Positions 26,010-31,812 of a stretch of 31,812 nt of DNA are shown here, piece by piece. The notes under the pieces are model-generated. The model was not told the origin of the DNA. It worked only from the letters and a program-made list of their open reading frames with translations, and did no database searches. A program made the translations under genes and the position numbers. Origin of the DNA: Gp7-AA10 sp035636095 (GTDB lineage: Bacteria > Acidobacteriota > Thermoanaerobaculia > Gp7-AA8); assembly GCA_035636095.1 (NCBI GenBank), contig DASPZU010000026.1, positions 1-31,812 of the forward strand. The letters are read 5' to 3'. Numbering within the stretch: position 1 is the stretch's first letter; the number at the start of each line of letters is the position of its first letter.

Positions 26010-26191
26010 AAAGGCAGAAGGCAGAAGGCAGAAGGCAGAAGGGCTTTCCGCGTCGATCTACTTCTGCCTCCTGCCTTCCGCCTTCTGACTTATGAACATG
26101 AAAAGGCAGAAAGCAGAAAGCAGAAGGCAGAAGGGCTTTCCGCGTCGACCTACTTCTGCCTTCAGCCTTCTGCCTTCTGCCTTATGAACAT
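26008..26191 (+). repeat. Tandem duplicate of a 92-bp GGCAGAA-heptamer palindrome including a start codon
   Basis: Copy 1 is 26008-26099 and copy 2 is 26100-26191, 85 of 92 positions identical. Each starts GAAAAGGCAGAA, has three to four GGCAGAA-like units, a loop GGGCTTTCCGCGTCGA and inverse units ending CTTATGAACAT. Copy 1 begins in the stop codon of the prolyl isomerase gene. Both copies end with the ATGAACAT of the next gene's start. Confidence 0.92.
26092..26187 (+). other. Duplicated-start leader reading frame of 31 codons
   Basis: The ATG copied in the first repeat opens a 31-codon frame (MNMKRQKAES...) that runs through the second repeat copy and stops at TGA 26185-26187, overlapping the true ATG at 26184 by ATGA. 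Being wholly made of repeat DNA, it may be a by-product of duplication. No ribosome-binding site is visible. Confidence 0.4.
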
Positions 26192-27287
26192 CCTCGTCCT
26201 GGGCGCGGGCCGTATGGGCCACGGCGCGGTCTACGATCTGGTCCGGCAACCCGACGTGGAGCGCGTCACCGTTGCCGACGCCATCGCGGAACGCGCGCAT
26301 CGAGTTGCGTCCACGATCGGCGATGGCAAGGCCGTACCGGTGCAGCTCGACGTGACGAACGAACGCGCCGCGATCGATCTGATGCGCGACCACCAGGCGG
26401 TGCTCAGTTGCGTCGTCTACAAGCTGAATGCGGGGCTCGCGCGCGCCGCCCTGGCCGCCAAAACGAATTTCTGCGACCTGGGCGGCAACAACGACGTCGT
26501 CGACGCCGAGTTGGCCCTGAACGATGAGGCGAAGCGCGCCGGCATCAACATCATCCCCGATTGCGGTTTGGCTCCGGGGATGGTCGCGTTGCTGGTCGCG
26601 CACGCGGCGGCGCGATTCGAAAAGCTCGATTCCGTTCGCATCCGGGTCGGTGGACTGCCGCAGGATCCGAAGCCGCCGCTCGATTACCAGCTCGTCTTTT
26701 CGGTCGAGGGCCTCATCAACGAATACATCGAACCGGCGCGCGTGGTTCGCAACGGCAAGATCACGACCATCGAGTCGATGACCGAGATCGAAGACATCGA
26801 ATTTCCGCCGCCGTTCGGCCGTCTGGAGGCGTTTCAGACGTCCGGCGGCACATCGACGCTTCCGGAAACATTCCTCGGCCGCGTGCGCGAGCTCGATTAC
26901 AAGACGATTCGCTACCGCGGCCACTGCCAGAAATTCAAAACGATGATCGACCTCGGCCTCTGCAAAGGCGACGCGCGGAAGATGTTCAGCGAGCTCCTGG
27001 TGCGCAATTTGCCGGCGGACGAGCCCGATGTCGTGCTGGTGCGCGTCGAAGTCGAAGGCGGAGGCCGCACGCTGCGCTACGACATCATCGACCGCTACGA
27101 TCCGGCGACAGGACTCAGCGCCATGATGCGGACGACTGCTTTTCCGGCGGCCATCGTGGCGCTGATCATGGCGCGGGGCCAGACGACGTCGAAGGGGGCG
27201 CTGCCGCAGGAGCGATGCATCCCGCCGGACTTGTTTATGAAAGAGCTCGCGAGGCGCAAGGTTGTCGTTGAAGAGAAGTGGCTCTGA
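26184..27287 (+). CDS. Saccharopine dehydrogenase-like oxidoreductase
   Basis: A 367-residue protein of the saccharopine dehydrogenase/lysine 6-dehydrogenase-like family. The N-terminal NAD(P) motif is MNILVLGAGRMGHGAVYDL (GxGxxG). The FCDLGGNNDVV and IIPDCGLAPGMVALL segments are the conserved substrate-domain signatures. A long alpha/beta C-terminal part follows (residues 140-360). Members oxidise amino-dicarboxylate or lysine-type substrates; the exact substrate is not evident. The ATG at 26184 is at the very end of the repeat, with no Shine-Dalgarno sequence. The gene sits between a chaperone and the STAS/nuo genes, with no obvious pathway link. Confidence 0.88.
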   Translation: MNILVLGAGRMGHGAVYDLVRQPDVERVTVADAIAERAHRVASTIGDGKAVPVQLDVTNERAAIDLMRDHQAVLSCVVYKLNAGLARAALAAKTNFCDLGGNNDVVDAELALNDEAKRAGINIIPDCGLAPGMVALLVAHAAARFEKLDSVRIRVGGLPQDPKPPLDYQLVFSVEGLINEYIEPARVVRNGKITTIESMTEIEDIEFPPPFGRLEAFQTSGGTSTLPETFLGRVRELDYKTIRYRGHCQKFKTMIDLGLCKGDARKMFSELLVRNLPADEPDVVLVRVEVEGGGRTLRYDIIDRYDPATGLSAMMRTTAFPAAIVALIMARGQTTSKGALPQERCIPPDLFMKELARRKVVVEEKWL

Positions 27288-27288
27288 T

Positions 27289-27322
27289 GTCATCCTGAGC
27301 CGCGTAGACGGCTCGGGATGAC
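27289..27322. repeat. 14-bp stem hairpin between two genes
   Basis: Arms GTCATCCTGAGCCG (27289-27302) and CGGCTCGGGATGAC (27309-27322), with one G-T wobble and a 6-nt loop. It starts 1 nt after the stop codon of the oxidoreductase and ends 3 nt before ATG 27326. The outer arms resemble those of the 6621-6706 element. Confidence 0.85.
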
Positions 27323-27325
27323 GCA

Positions 27326-27697
27326 ATGGCCTATGTGCTGCTTCGCTGGCTTCTGAACACGCTCGCCCTCTTCGTAGTGGTGCAGGTCGTCCCCGGTTTT
27401 CACGCCGGGTCGTGGATGACGCTGGCCATCGCGGCACTGGTGCTCGGGCTGATGAATGCGATCATCCGGCCGATCCTTTTCGTTCTAACTCTGCCCTTGA
27501 CGATTCTGACAATCGGTCTCTTTCTGATCGTCCTGAACGGGATCATGCTCGAGCTGACGGCGTGGCTGGTCCCCGGTTTCCGCATCGATTCCTTTGGCTG
27601 GGCTTGCGTCGGCGCAATCGTCCTCGGACTGATTTCGCTGATCACGCATCGCATTGGACGCCGCGACGAGGCTCCTAGACGTGATCGGTGCAGTTGA
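27326..27697 (+). CDS. Small four-helix membrane protein (phage holin family 4, superfamily IV)
   Basis: A 123-residue protein with four predicted transmembrane helices (about 7-22, 32-50, 55-78, 90-108) and the family signatures VVPGFHAGSW and LMNAIIRPILFVLTLPLTILTIGLFLIVLN in two blocks. The family (phage_holin_4_2) is widespread in bacterial chromosomes, mostly with no link to lysis. The ATG is preceded by a hairpin rather than a ribosome-binding site. Its C-terminus is basic (RRDEAPRRDRCS). Confidence 0.85.
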   Translation: MAYVLLRWLLNTLALFVVVQVVPGFHAGSWMTLAIAALVLGLMNAIIRPILFVLTLPLTILTIGLFLIVLNGIMLELTAWLVPGFRIDSFGWACVGAIVLGLISLITHRIGRRDEAPRRDRCS

Positions 27698-27712
27698 ATA
27701 GACTACCCCCGC

Positions 27713-28063
27713 GTGAACATCATCAAGAATCGCGTCGACGGAGTCACGGTCCTCGACATTCAGGGCGTCATCAAGCTGGGTGAGAGCGCACGCGAGTTCT
27801 CGAGCTATCTCGAGAAGGTCCTCAACGACGACACCGGCCCGGTGATGATCAACTTCGAATCAATCAACTACATGGACTCGACCGGGCTGGGCGAGCTGAT
27901 CGGCTATCTGCAGAAGTTCGAGGACCGCCAGCGAAAAATGGCGCTGGTGAAGCCGTCGCATCGCATTCTGGCGCTGCTCAAGATCACGAAGCTCGATACG
28001 GTGTTCAAGATCTTCGACACGCGCGAAAGCGCGCTGGCATATTTGAACGACACCGCCGCATGA
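27713..28063 (+). CDS. STAS-domain anti-sigma factor antagonist
   Basis: A 116-residue STAS protein of the SpoIIAA/RsbV type. The phosphorylatable serine lies in INYMDSTGLGEL (Ser56), and the core strand order MNIIKNRVDG, VTVLDIQGVI, ALVKPSHRILALLKI matches the family. Such proteins bind an anti-sigma kinase when dephosphorylated; no such kinase is in the window. GTG 27713 is the start, 15 nt after the holin-like gene. Its stop overlaps the nuoA ATG as ATGA, so it is co-translated with complex I subunit A. Confidence 0.92.
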   Translation: MNIIKNRVDGVTVLDIQGVIKLGESAREFSSYLEKVLNDDTGPVMINFESINYMDSTGLGELIGYLQKFEDRQRKMALVKPSHRILALLKITKLDTVFKIFDTRESALAYLNDTAA

Positions 28064-28431
28064 CGCACAGCTTTTTGCCGGTGTTGATCATGCTCATCAT
28101 CGCCGCCGGTATCGGCGCGACCATCCTGGGACTGAACTGGATTGTCGGACGTCATCAGCGAAATCCGGCCAAGCTCGCCCCGTACGAAAGCGGCGTGCCG
28201 CCTCTCGACGTCAACCGCAAGCGCATCAACGTCCGCTTCTATCAGATCGCGATGCTGTTCATTCTGTTCGATATCGAGGCAGCCTTTCTCTATCCGTGGG
28301 CCGTCATCTATCGCGATGTCAGCCGCGGGAATCAGGGCATGTTTCTCTTCGGCGAGATGCTGCTGTTCATCGGGCTCCTCGCTGTCGGATATATTTACGT
28401 TTGGAAGAAAAAAGCCTTCGATTGGAAATGA
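28060..28431 (+). CDS. nuoA: NADH-quinone oxidoreductase subunit A
   Basis: A 123-residue, three-helix complex I membrane subunit with the conserved loop KLAPYESGVPPLD and helix motif YQIAMLFILFDIEAAFLYPWA. It borders the quinone chamber. Length matches the family. Normally nuoB follows, but here nuoE is next. The ATG overlaps the STAS stop codon. Its TGA is part of the heptamer repeat. Confidence 0.95.
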   Translation: MTHSFLPVLIMLIIAAGIGATILGLNWIVGRHQRNPAKLAPYESGVPPLDVNRKRINVRFYQIAMLFILFDIEAAFLYPWAVIYRDVSRGNQGMFLFGEMLLFIGLLAVGYIYVWKKKAFDWK

Positions 28432-28462
28432 CTCAGGACTCAGCACTCAGGACTCAGGACTT
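28429..28462. repeat. Half element of ACTCAGG heptamers between nuoA and nuoE
   Basis: Four heptamers close to ACTCAGG begin in the nuoA stop codon and end 2 nt before the nuoE ATG. No inverse arm is present. 28436-28462 is identical to the core of the palindrome before nuoL. Confidence 0.85.
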
Positions 28463-28464
28463 TC

Positions 28465-28995
28465 ATGGCTGAGCTGCGTCCCGACAATCCGTACGCCCCG
28501 GAGCGATTCCCGAATCCCAACAAGTGGGTGGAGTTTCCGTCGGACGCGAAGCAGAAATTCGACTGGATCCTGACGCGCTATCCGACCAAGGAAGCGGCAC
28601 TGTTGCCGACGCTGCACCTGGCGCAGGAAGTGTGGGGTTGGATTTCGCCGGAAACGGTGCAATACGTCGGATCGCTGCTCGAGCTTTCGCCGGCCACCGT
28701 CTTCGGCGTCGTGTCGTTCTACAACATGTACAACCAGAAGCCGGTCGGCAAATACCATCTCCAGGTCTGCACGAACCTGAGCTGCATGGTGAACCGCGCC
28801 TACGACATCCACGATCACCTTTGCGAAAAGTTGGGCGTGAAGCCGGGAGAGACGACGACCGACGGTAAGTTCACCGTCACCGAAGTCGAATGCCTCGGCT
28901 CCTGCGGCACGGCGCCGGTGGTGCAGGTGAATAATGATTATCACGAGAACATGAGTGTGGAAAAGATGGAGGAACTACTTCCAACCTTGAAGTAG
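28465..28995 (+). CDS. nuoE: NADH-quinone oxidoreductase subunit E
   Basis: A 176-residue thioredoxin-like ferredoxin subunit of complex I. The [2Fe-2S] (N1a) ligands are present: Cys102 and Cys107 (VCTNLSC), Cys143 and Cys147 (ECLGSCG). A helical N-terminal part precedes them (LLPTLHLAQEVWGWISPETVQYV). It works with NuoF to accept electrons from NADH. The start ATG is 2 nt from the repeat, without a ribosome-binding site. A repeat also fills the gap to nuoF. Confidence 0.95.
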   Translation: MAELRPDNPYAPERFPNPNKWVEFPSDAKQKFDWILTRYPTKEAALLPTLHLAQEVWGWISPETVQYVGSLLELSPATVFGVVSFYNMYNQKPVGKYHLQVCTNLSCMVNRAYDIHDHLCEKLGVKPGETTTDGKFTVTEVECLGSCGTAPVVQVNNDYHENMSVEKMEELLPTLK

Positions 28996-29066
28996 CGCGG
29001 TCTCGAGGTTGCGTGGTCTCGCGGTGAGCACTCCGAGACCCCGTAACCCCGAGACTACGAGACCAT
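28996..29066. repeat. Palindrome of GGTCTCG/CGAGACC octamers between nuoE and nuoF
   Basis: Units GGTCTCGA, GGTTGCGT and GGTCTCGC (28999-29023) are followed by CCGAGACC, CCGTAACC, CCGAGACT and ACGAGACC (29033-29064). Inner stem GGTCTCG (29015-29021) pairs with 29034-29040. It begins right after the nuoE stop and ends 2 nt before nuoF. Confidence 0.85.
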
Positions 29067-29068
29067 TT

Positions 29069-30379
29069 ATGGAACAGATCAAAGTCCTCCTAGCCAACGT
29101 CGACAAGCCGAATTCGACGTCCATCGATGTCTATCTCGACGGCGGCGGCTATGAAGCTGCCAGGACTGCGCTCGAGATGAAGCCGGACGAGATCACGCAG
29201 CTGGTGAAGGATTCCGAGTTGCGCGGCCGCGGCGGCGCGGGCTTTCCGACGGGCGGGAAATGGGGCTTCGTTCCGAAAAATTCGCCGAAGCCGACCTATC
29301 TTCTTTGCAACGCCGACGAATCGGAGCCGGGCACTTTCAAGGATCGCCTGCTGATGGAGAAGGATCCCCACCTCCTCATCGAGGGGATGATCATCTCGGG
29401 GTATGCGATCGGATCGAATCCGATGTCGTACATCTACATCCGCGGCGAGTTTTATTACGGTGCGACCGTCCTGGAGAAAGCGCTGGCCGAGGCGCGGGAA
29501 CACGGGTTCCTGGGCAAAAACATTCTGGGCAGCGGATTCGACTTCGACATCACCATCGCTCGCGGCGCTGGAGCGTACATCTGCGGCGAAGAGACGGGTC
29601 TCATCGAATCCATTGAAGGACATCGCGGACAGCCGCGCGTCAAGCCGCCCTTTCCGGCGGTCATCGGCGCGTTCGGTGGTCCAACAGTCGTTCAGAACGT
29701 CGAGACGCTCACGTGCGTACCGCTGATCGTCAAGAACGGCGCAGCCTGGTTCAAGTCGTTCGGCAGTCCTAAGAACACCGGTCCGAAGCTTTATTGCGTT
29801 TCGGGGACGATCAAGAAGCCGGGCGTTTACGAGTTCCCTATGGGCATCAGCCTCAAAGAGCTGGTTGAAGTTCACTGCGGAGGCGTTCCCGACGGGCGCA
29901 AGGTGAAGGCGGTGATTCCTGGAGGTGCGTCGGCACCGATGCTGACCGCCAGCGAAATCGACATCCCGCTCAACTTCGACGCGCTGATGAAGGCGGGATC
30001 GATGCTCGGATCGGCCGGCATCATCGTGCTCGACGATTCGGTCTGCATCGTCGACGCGGTGTGGCGGCTCGCAAAATTCTTCGCGCACGAATCGTGCGGC
30101 CAATGCACGCCGTGCCGCGAAGGCTGCAATTGGATGGAGTCGATTCTCGACCGCATCGAGCGCGGGGAGGGGCGGCCGGGCGATCCCGATCTGCTTCTCG
30201 ACATGTCCGACAACATCGGCGGCAAGTCCCTGTGCGCCCTCGGCGACGCCGCCATCGGGCCGGTGATCTCGTCGATCAAGAAGTTCCGCAGCGAATACGA
30301 TCACCACATCGCGAACAAGAGCTGCCTTCCCGAGACGGTCCGCTATCGGCGGCTCGAGGCGCCGGTGGCGGTGCACTGA
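29069..30379 (+). CDS. nuoF: NADH-quinone oxidoreductase subunit F
   Basis: A 436-residue complex I subunit that binds NADH, FMN and a [4Fe-4S] cluster. FMN/NADH motifs: GRGGAGFPTGGKWG and CNADESEPGTFKDR; the IEGHRGQPRVKPPFPA block; cluster ligands in ESCGQCTPCREGC with the distal SLCALG cysteine. The ATG at 29069 (MEQIKVLL) is preferred over an in-frame start at 29009, because the intervening sequence is repeat DNA. It receives electrons from NADH and passes them to NuoE and NuoG. Confidence 0.95.
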   Translation: MEQIKVLLANVDKPNSTSIDVYLDGGGYEAARTALEMKPDEITQLVKDSELRGRGGAGFPTGGKWGFVPKNSPKPTYLLCNADESEPGTFKDRLLMEKDPHLLIEGMIISGYAIGSNPMSYIYIRGEFYYGATVLEKALAEAREHGFLGKNILGSGFDFDITIARGAGAYICGEETGLIESIEGHRGQPRVKPPFPAVIGAFGGPTVVQNVETLTCVPLIVKNGAAWFKSFGSPKNTGPKLYCVSGTIKKPGVYEFPMGISLKELVEVHCGGVPDGRKVKAVIPGGASAPMLTASEIDIPLNFDALMKAGSMLGSAGIIVLDDSVCIVDAVWRLAKFFAHESCGQCTPCREGCNWMESILDRIERGEGRPGDPDLLLDMSDNIGGKSLCALGDAAIGPVISSIKKFRSEYDHHIANKSCLPETVRYRRLEAPVAVH

Positions 30380-30384
30380 AACGC

Positions 30385-30460
30385 AAAAGGCAGAAAGCAG
30401 AAGGCGGCAGGAAAGGCCGGGCCGTGTTCCTTCTGACTTCTGCCTTCTGACTTCTGCTTC
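30385..30460. repeat. Palindrome of GGCAGAA heptamers after nuoF
   Basis: Arm 1 (30385-30413) has GGCAGAA-like units and arm 2 (30428-30460) has CTTCTGN-like units, with a GC-rich 14-nt loop. It begins 5 nt after the nuoF stop. Same unit as the tandem element at 26008-26191. It may end the nuoEF message. Confidence 0.85.
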
Positions 30461-30494
30461 CCCTTGCTACCATCATTGTGCAAGGAGGCCAGTC

Positions 30495-30752
30495 ATGAAG
30501 ACCATCACAGCGGTGGCGCTATGCGCCCTTTTGTTCCTGAGTTGCGGCAAAACCTTGTCGGGTCAGATGGGCGATTTGAATGCGAAAGTCGACGATCTCG
30601 CGCAGCGCGTCAAGACGCTCGAGGATGACCGCCTGAAACTGGAAAAAGAAATGATCAAGCAGCAGCAATTGATGCAGTCGATGGACGAGCAGATGCGAAA
30701 CATGGAGAACTACTTCAACAAATTGCAGGTTGCGCAGCCCACTCCGCACTAG
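30495..30752 (+). CDS. Small lipoprotein with coiled coil
   Basis: An 85-residue protein. A lipoprotein signal (MKTITAVALCALLFLSC, lipobox FLSC, Cys17) is followed by an uninterrupted heptad-type coiled coil (about 24-78: LNAKVDDLAQRVKTLEDD, KLEKEMIKQQQLMQSM). This resembles small Lpp-like or YbgF-N-terminal-like lipoproteins that trimerise in the periplasm. AGGAGG (30483-30488) is 6 nt before the ATG, a strong ribosome-binding site. Its TAG stop overlaps the stop of the convergent DUF4242 gene at CTAG. Confidence 0.8.
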   Translation: MKTITAVALCALLFLSCGKTLSGQMGDLNAKVDDLAQRVKTLEDDRLKLEKEMIKQQQLMQSMDEQMRNMENYFNKLQVAQPTPH

Positions 30753-31021
30753 TAACTGGCCGCCGGCTCGTCGCGCGAGAAAACGTCCGCCGTCCACACG
30801 CGCTCGAAGTTCACACCTGCTGAGCGATAGGACGCGCGGACTTTCTCGGCGTCGGCGGCTTCGAACTCGCAGATGGCGCGCTTCCGATCCGAAGCGATGT
30901 AGCTGCGCACCCAGGTCGCGCCGTAGGCTTCGAGACACTTGTCGACGCGTTTGGCGAAGTCATTGAGCTGTTCGGATGTGATCGGGTTTTCGAATGCCTG
31001 TTCCAGGACGATGTGCGCCAT
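30749..31021 (-). CDS. DUF4242-family protein (nickel-binding-like)
   Basis: A 90-residue protein with two beta-alpha-beta units: MAHIVLEQAFENPITSEQLNDF, then ATWVRSYIASDRKRAICEFEAADAEKV and FERVWTADVFSRD. This fits the DUF4242 family, some members of which bind nickel. GGAGG lies 6-7 nt before ATG 31021. It overlaps the upstream TPR-type gene by 62 nt in the same direction and the convergent lipoprotein gene by 4 nt. Function in this organism is unknown. Confidence 0.82.
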   Translation of the reverse strand: MAHIVLEQAFENPITSEQLNDFAKRVDKCLEAYGATWVRSYIASDRKRAICEFEAADAEKVRASYRSAGVNFERVWTADVFSRDEPAASY

Positions 31022-31812
31022 GTTTTGCCTCCGTCAATCTGTCTTGAGCCCTCTTGGTCAAATCATCCCATTGCCGCATCGCGGAGACGGCGTCGAGCAG
31101 TGACCGATCTCCGGTGATTTCCGCGAGCAGGCTTCGTGCGATGGCGGCCTCGCTTCGCCGATCGACGACCTCGGCAGCCTTGAGCGCCTCCTCGGCCCGC
31201 GCGCGGGCGCCGGCCACATCACCAAGCTGCAGGTCGCGCTCCGCAAGAAAAACGAGCGCGTAAGCGAGCTCGCCTTTGCTGTCGATCTGTCGCAGCGACT
31301 GCAGGCAGCGCTCGACATCGGAACCATCTCCGGCGATCAGGTTGGCGAGCGCCGTCAGCATTTCGGTAATCGGTCCTTCGCTTCCGCCGCTCATCTTCGC
31401 GGCGATCGGACCGAGCCGCTCGCACAGTCGCCGGGCGACGGCGGCATCTCCGCGCTCGAGAGCGATGGTCACCAGGCGGGAAATCGCGATCCATTCGCGC
31501 CAATGGTCCTGATCTCGAGTTGCGATCGCCTGCGCCCGTTCGAGCTGCGGGATGGCGCGAACATCGTCACCGACGTGCGCGTAGTAGAAGCCGAGTCCGA
31601 GGGGAATCTCCACGTACTCCGCGCCGGAGGTCGCCGCCAGCTTTTCCGCTTCTTCGAGGAGCAGGCGCGCGCGCGGCACGTCGCGTTGAACGAAGAGCAG
31701 ACAGCGGCCGGTATTGGCGATCACGCCGGCAGCGGTGGCGGGATCGGCGTCGCGGATCAGCTCAGCCGATTCAATGGTCCGATCAGCGGCGCCGGCGAAG
31801 TCTTCGCGGTCG
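30960..31812 (-). CDS. TPR-rich protein, N-terminus beyond window edge
   Basis: The frame is open from the window edge to a stop at 30960-30962, about 283 codons. It is alpha-helical with TPR-like repeats (for example GLGFYYAHVGDDVRAIPQLERAQAI in two helices, AISRLVTIALERGDAAVARRL, LAERDLQLGDVAGARARAEEALKAA). This resembles the C-terminal tetratricopeptide arrays of large bacterial regulators (adenylate cyclase-type or LuxR/STAND ATPase-type), but the N-terminal domains are outside the window. The last 20 residues run into the DUF4242 coding region (62-nt overlap). Confidence 0.7.
   Translation of the reverse strand, partial: DREDFAGAADRTIESAELIRDADPATAAGVIANTGRCLLFVQRDVPRARLLLEEAEKLAATSGAEYVEIPLGLGFYYAHVGDDVRAIPQLERAQAIATRDQDHWREWIAISRLVTIALERGDAAVARRLCERLGPIAAKMSGGSEGPITEMLTALANLIAGDGSDVERCLQSLRQIDSKGELAYALVFLAERDLQLGDVAGARARAEEALKAAEVVDRRSEAAIARSLLAEITGDRSLLDAVSAMRQWDDLTKRAQDRLTEAKHGAHRPGTGIRKPDHIRTAQ

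Noticed and set aside
26008..26191. CRISPR array
   Set aside because: Only two 92-bp copies in direct contact, with internal heptamers and no unique spacers.
27326..27697. Prophage remnant because of the holin-family gene
   Set aside because: No phage structural, integrase or lysis genes are near; this family is common in ordinary chromosomes.

Overview
The window is GC-rich, densely packed bacterial DNA. Operons with 1-4 nt stop/start overlaps are interrupted by short palindromic repeat elements. Gene content (a 14-subunit-type complex I, a secreted right-handed beta-helix protein, a BTAD-receiver fusion, a BON lipoprotein, a DUF6335 protein) and the style of intergenic repeat suggest an uncultivated soil or sediment lineage, most likely Acidobacteriota or a close relative. 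That placement is inference. No rRNA or tRNA was seen.

Layout. 1-902: a partial secreted beta-helix protein (-). 1062-3969: a minus-strand operon of SAM methyltransferase, GT4 glycosyltransferase and Tat-exported lipoprotein hydrolase. Divergent from it is a radical SAM/SPASM protein (4140-5198), whose 3' end overlaps a convergent PIG-L deacetylase. A Lon-substrate-binding-domain protein follows (5955-6620). 6687-10097 is a minus-strand operon of ketosynthase, methyltransferase, FAD reductase and single-domain response regulator, which looks like a small lipid/polyketide pathway. 10173-15244 holds a secreted protein, a BON lipoprotein, a BTAD-receiver regulator coupled to a hybrid histidine kinase, and two small secreted or membrane proteins.

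15309-24972 (-) is the main respiratory operon: nuoG-H-J-K-[DUF6335]-L-M-N-rex. It starts at a good sigma70-type promoter (TTGACG-17-TATTCT) followed immediately by a near-consensus Rex operator, and rex is its last gene. Together these look like an NADH/NAD+-sensing feedback loop on complex I. Divergent from it is a parvulin-type prolyl isomerase, then a saccharopine-dehydrogenase-like enzyme, a small membrane protein, a STAS protein, nuoA, nuoE and nuoF (+). nuoB, nuoC, nuoD and nuoI are not in the window, so the complex I genes are split over at least three places. The right edge carries a coiled-coil lipoprotein, a DUF4242 protein and a partial TPR-type protein.

The most unusual structural signal is a set of intergenic palindromes. 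They are built from 7-8 nt degenerate tandem units followed by their inverse complement, or from REP-like GC hairpins. Many start at the upstream stop codon and end within a few bases of the next start codon. One is a 92-bp element in tandem duplicate that has copied the start codon of the downstream gene.
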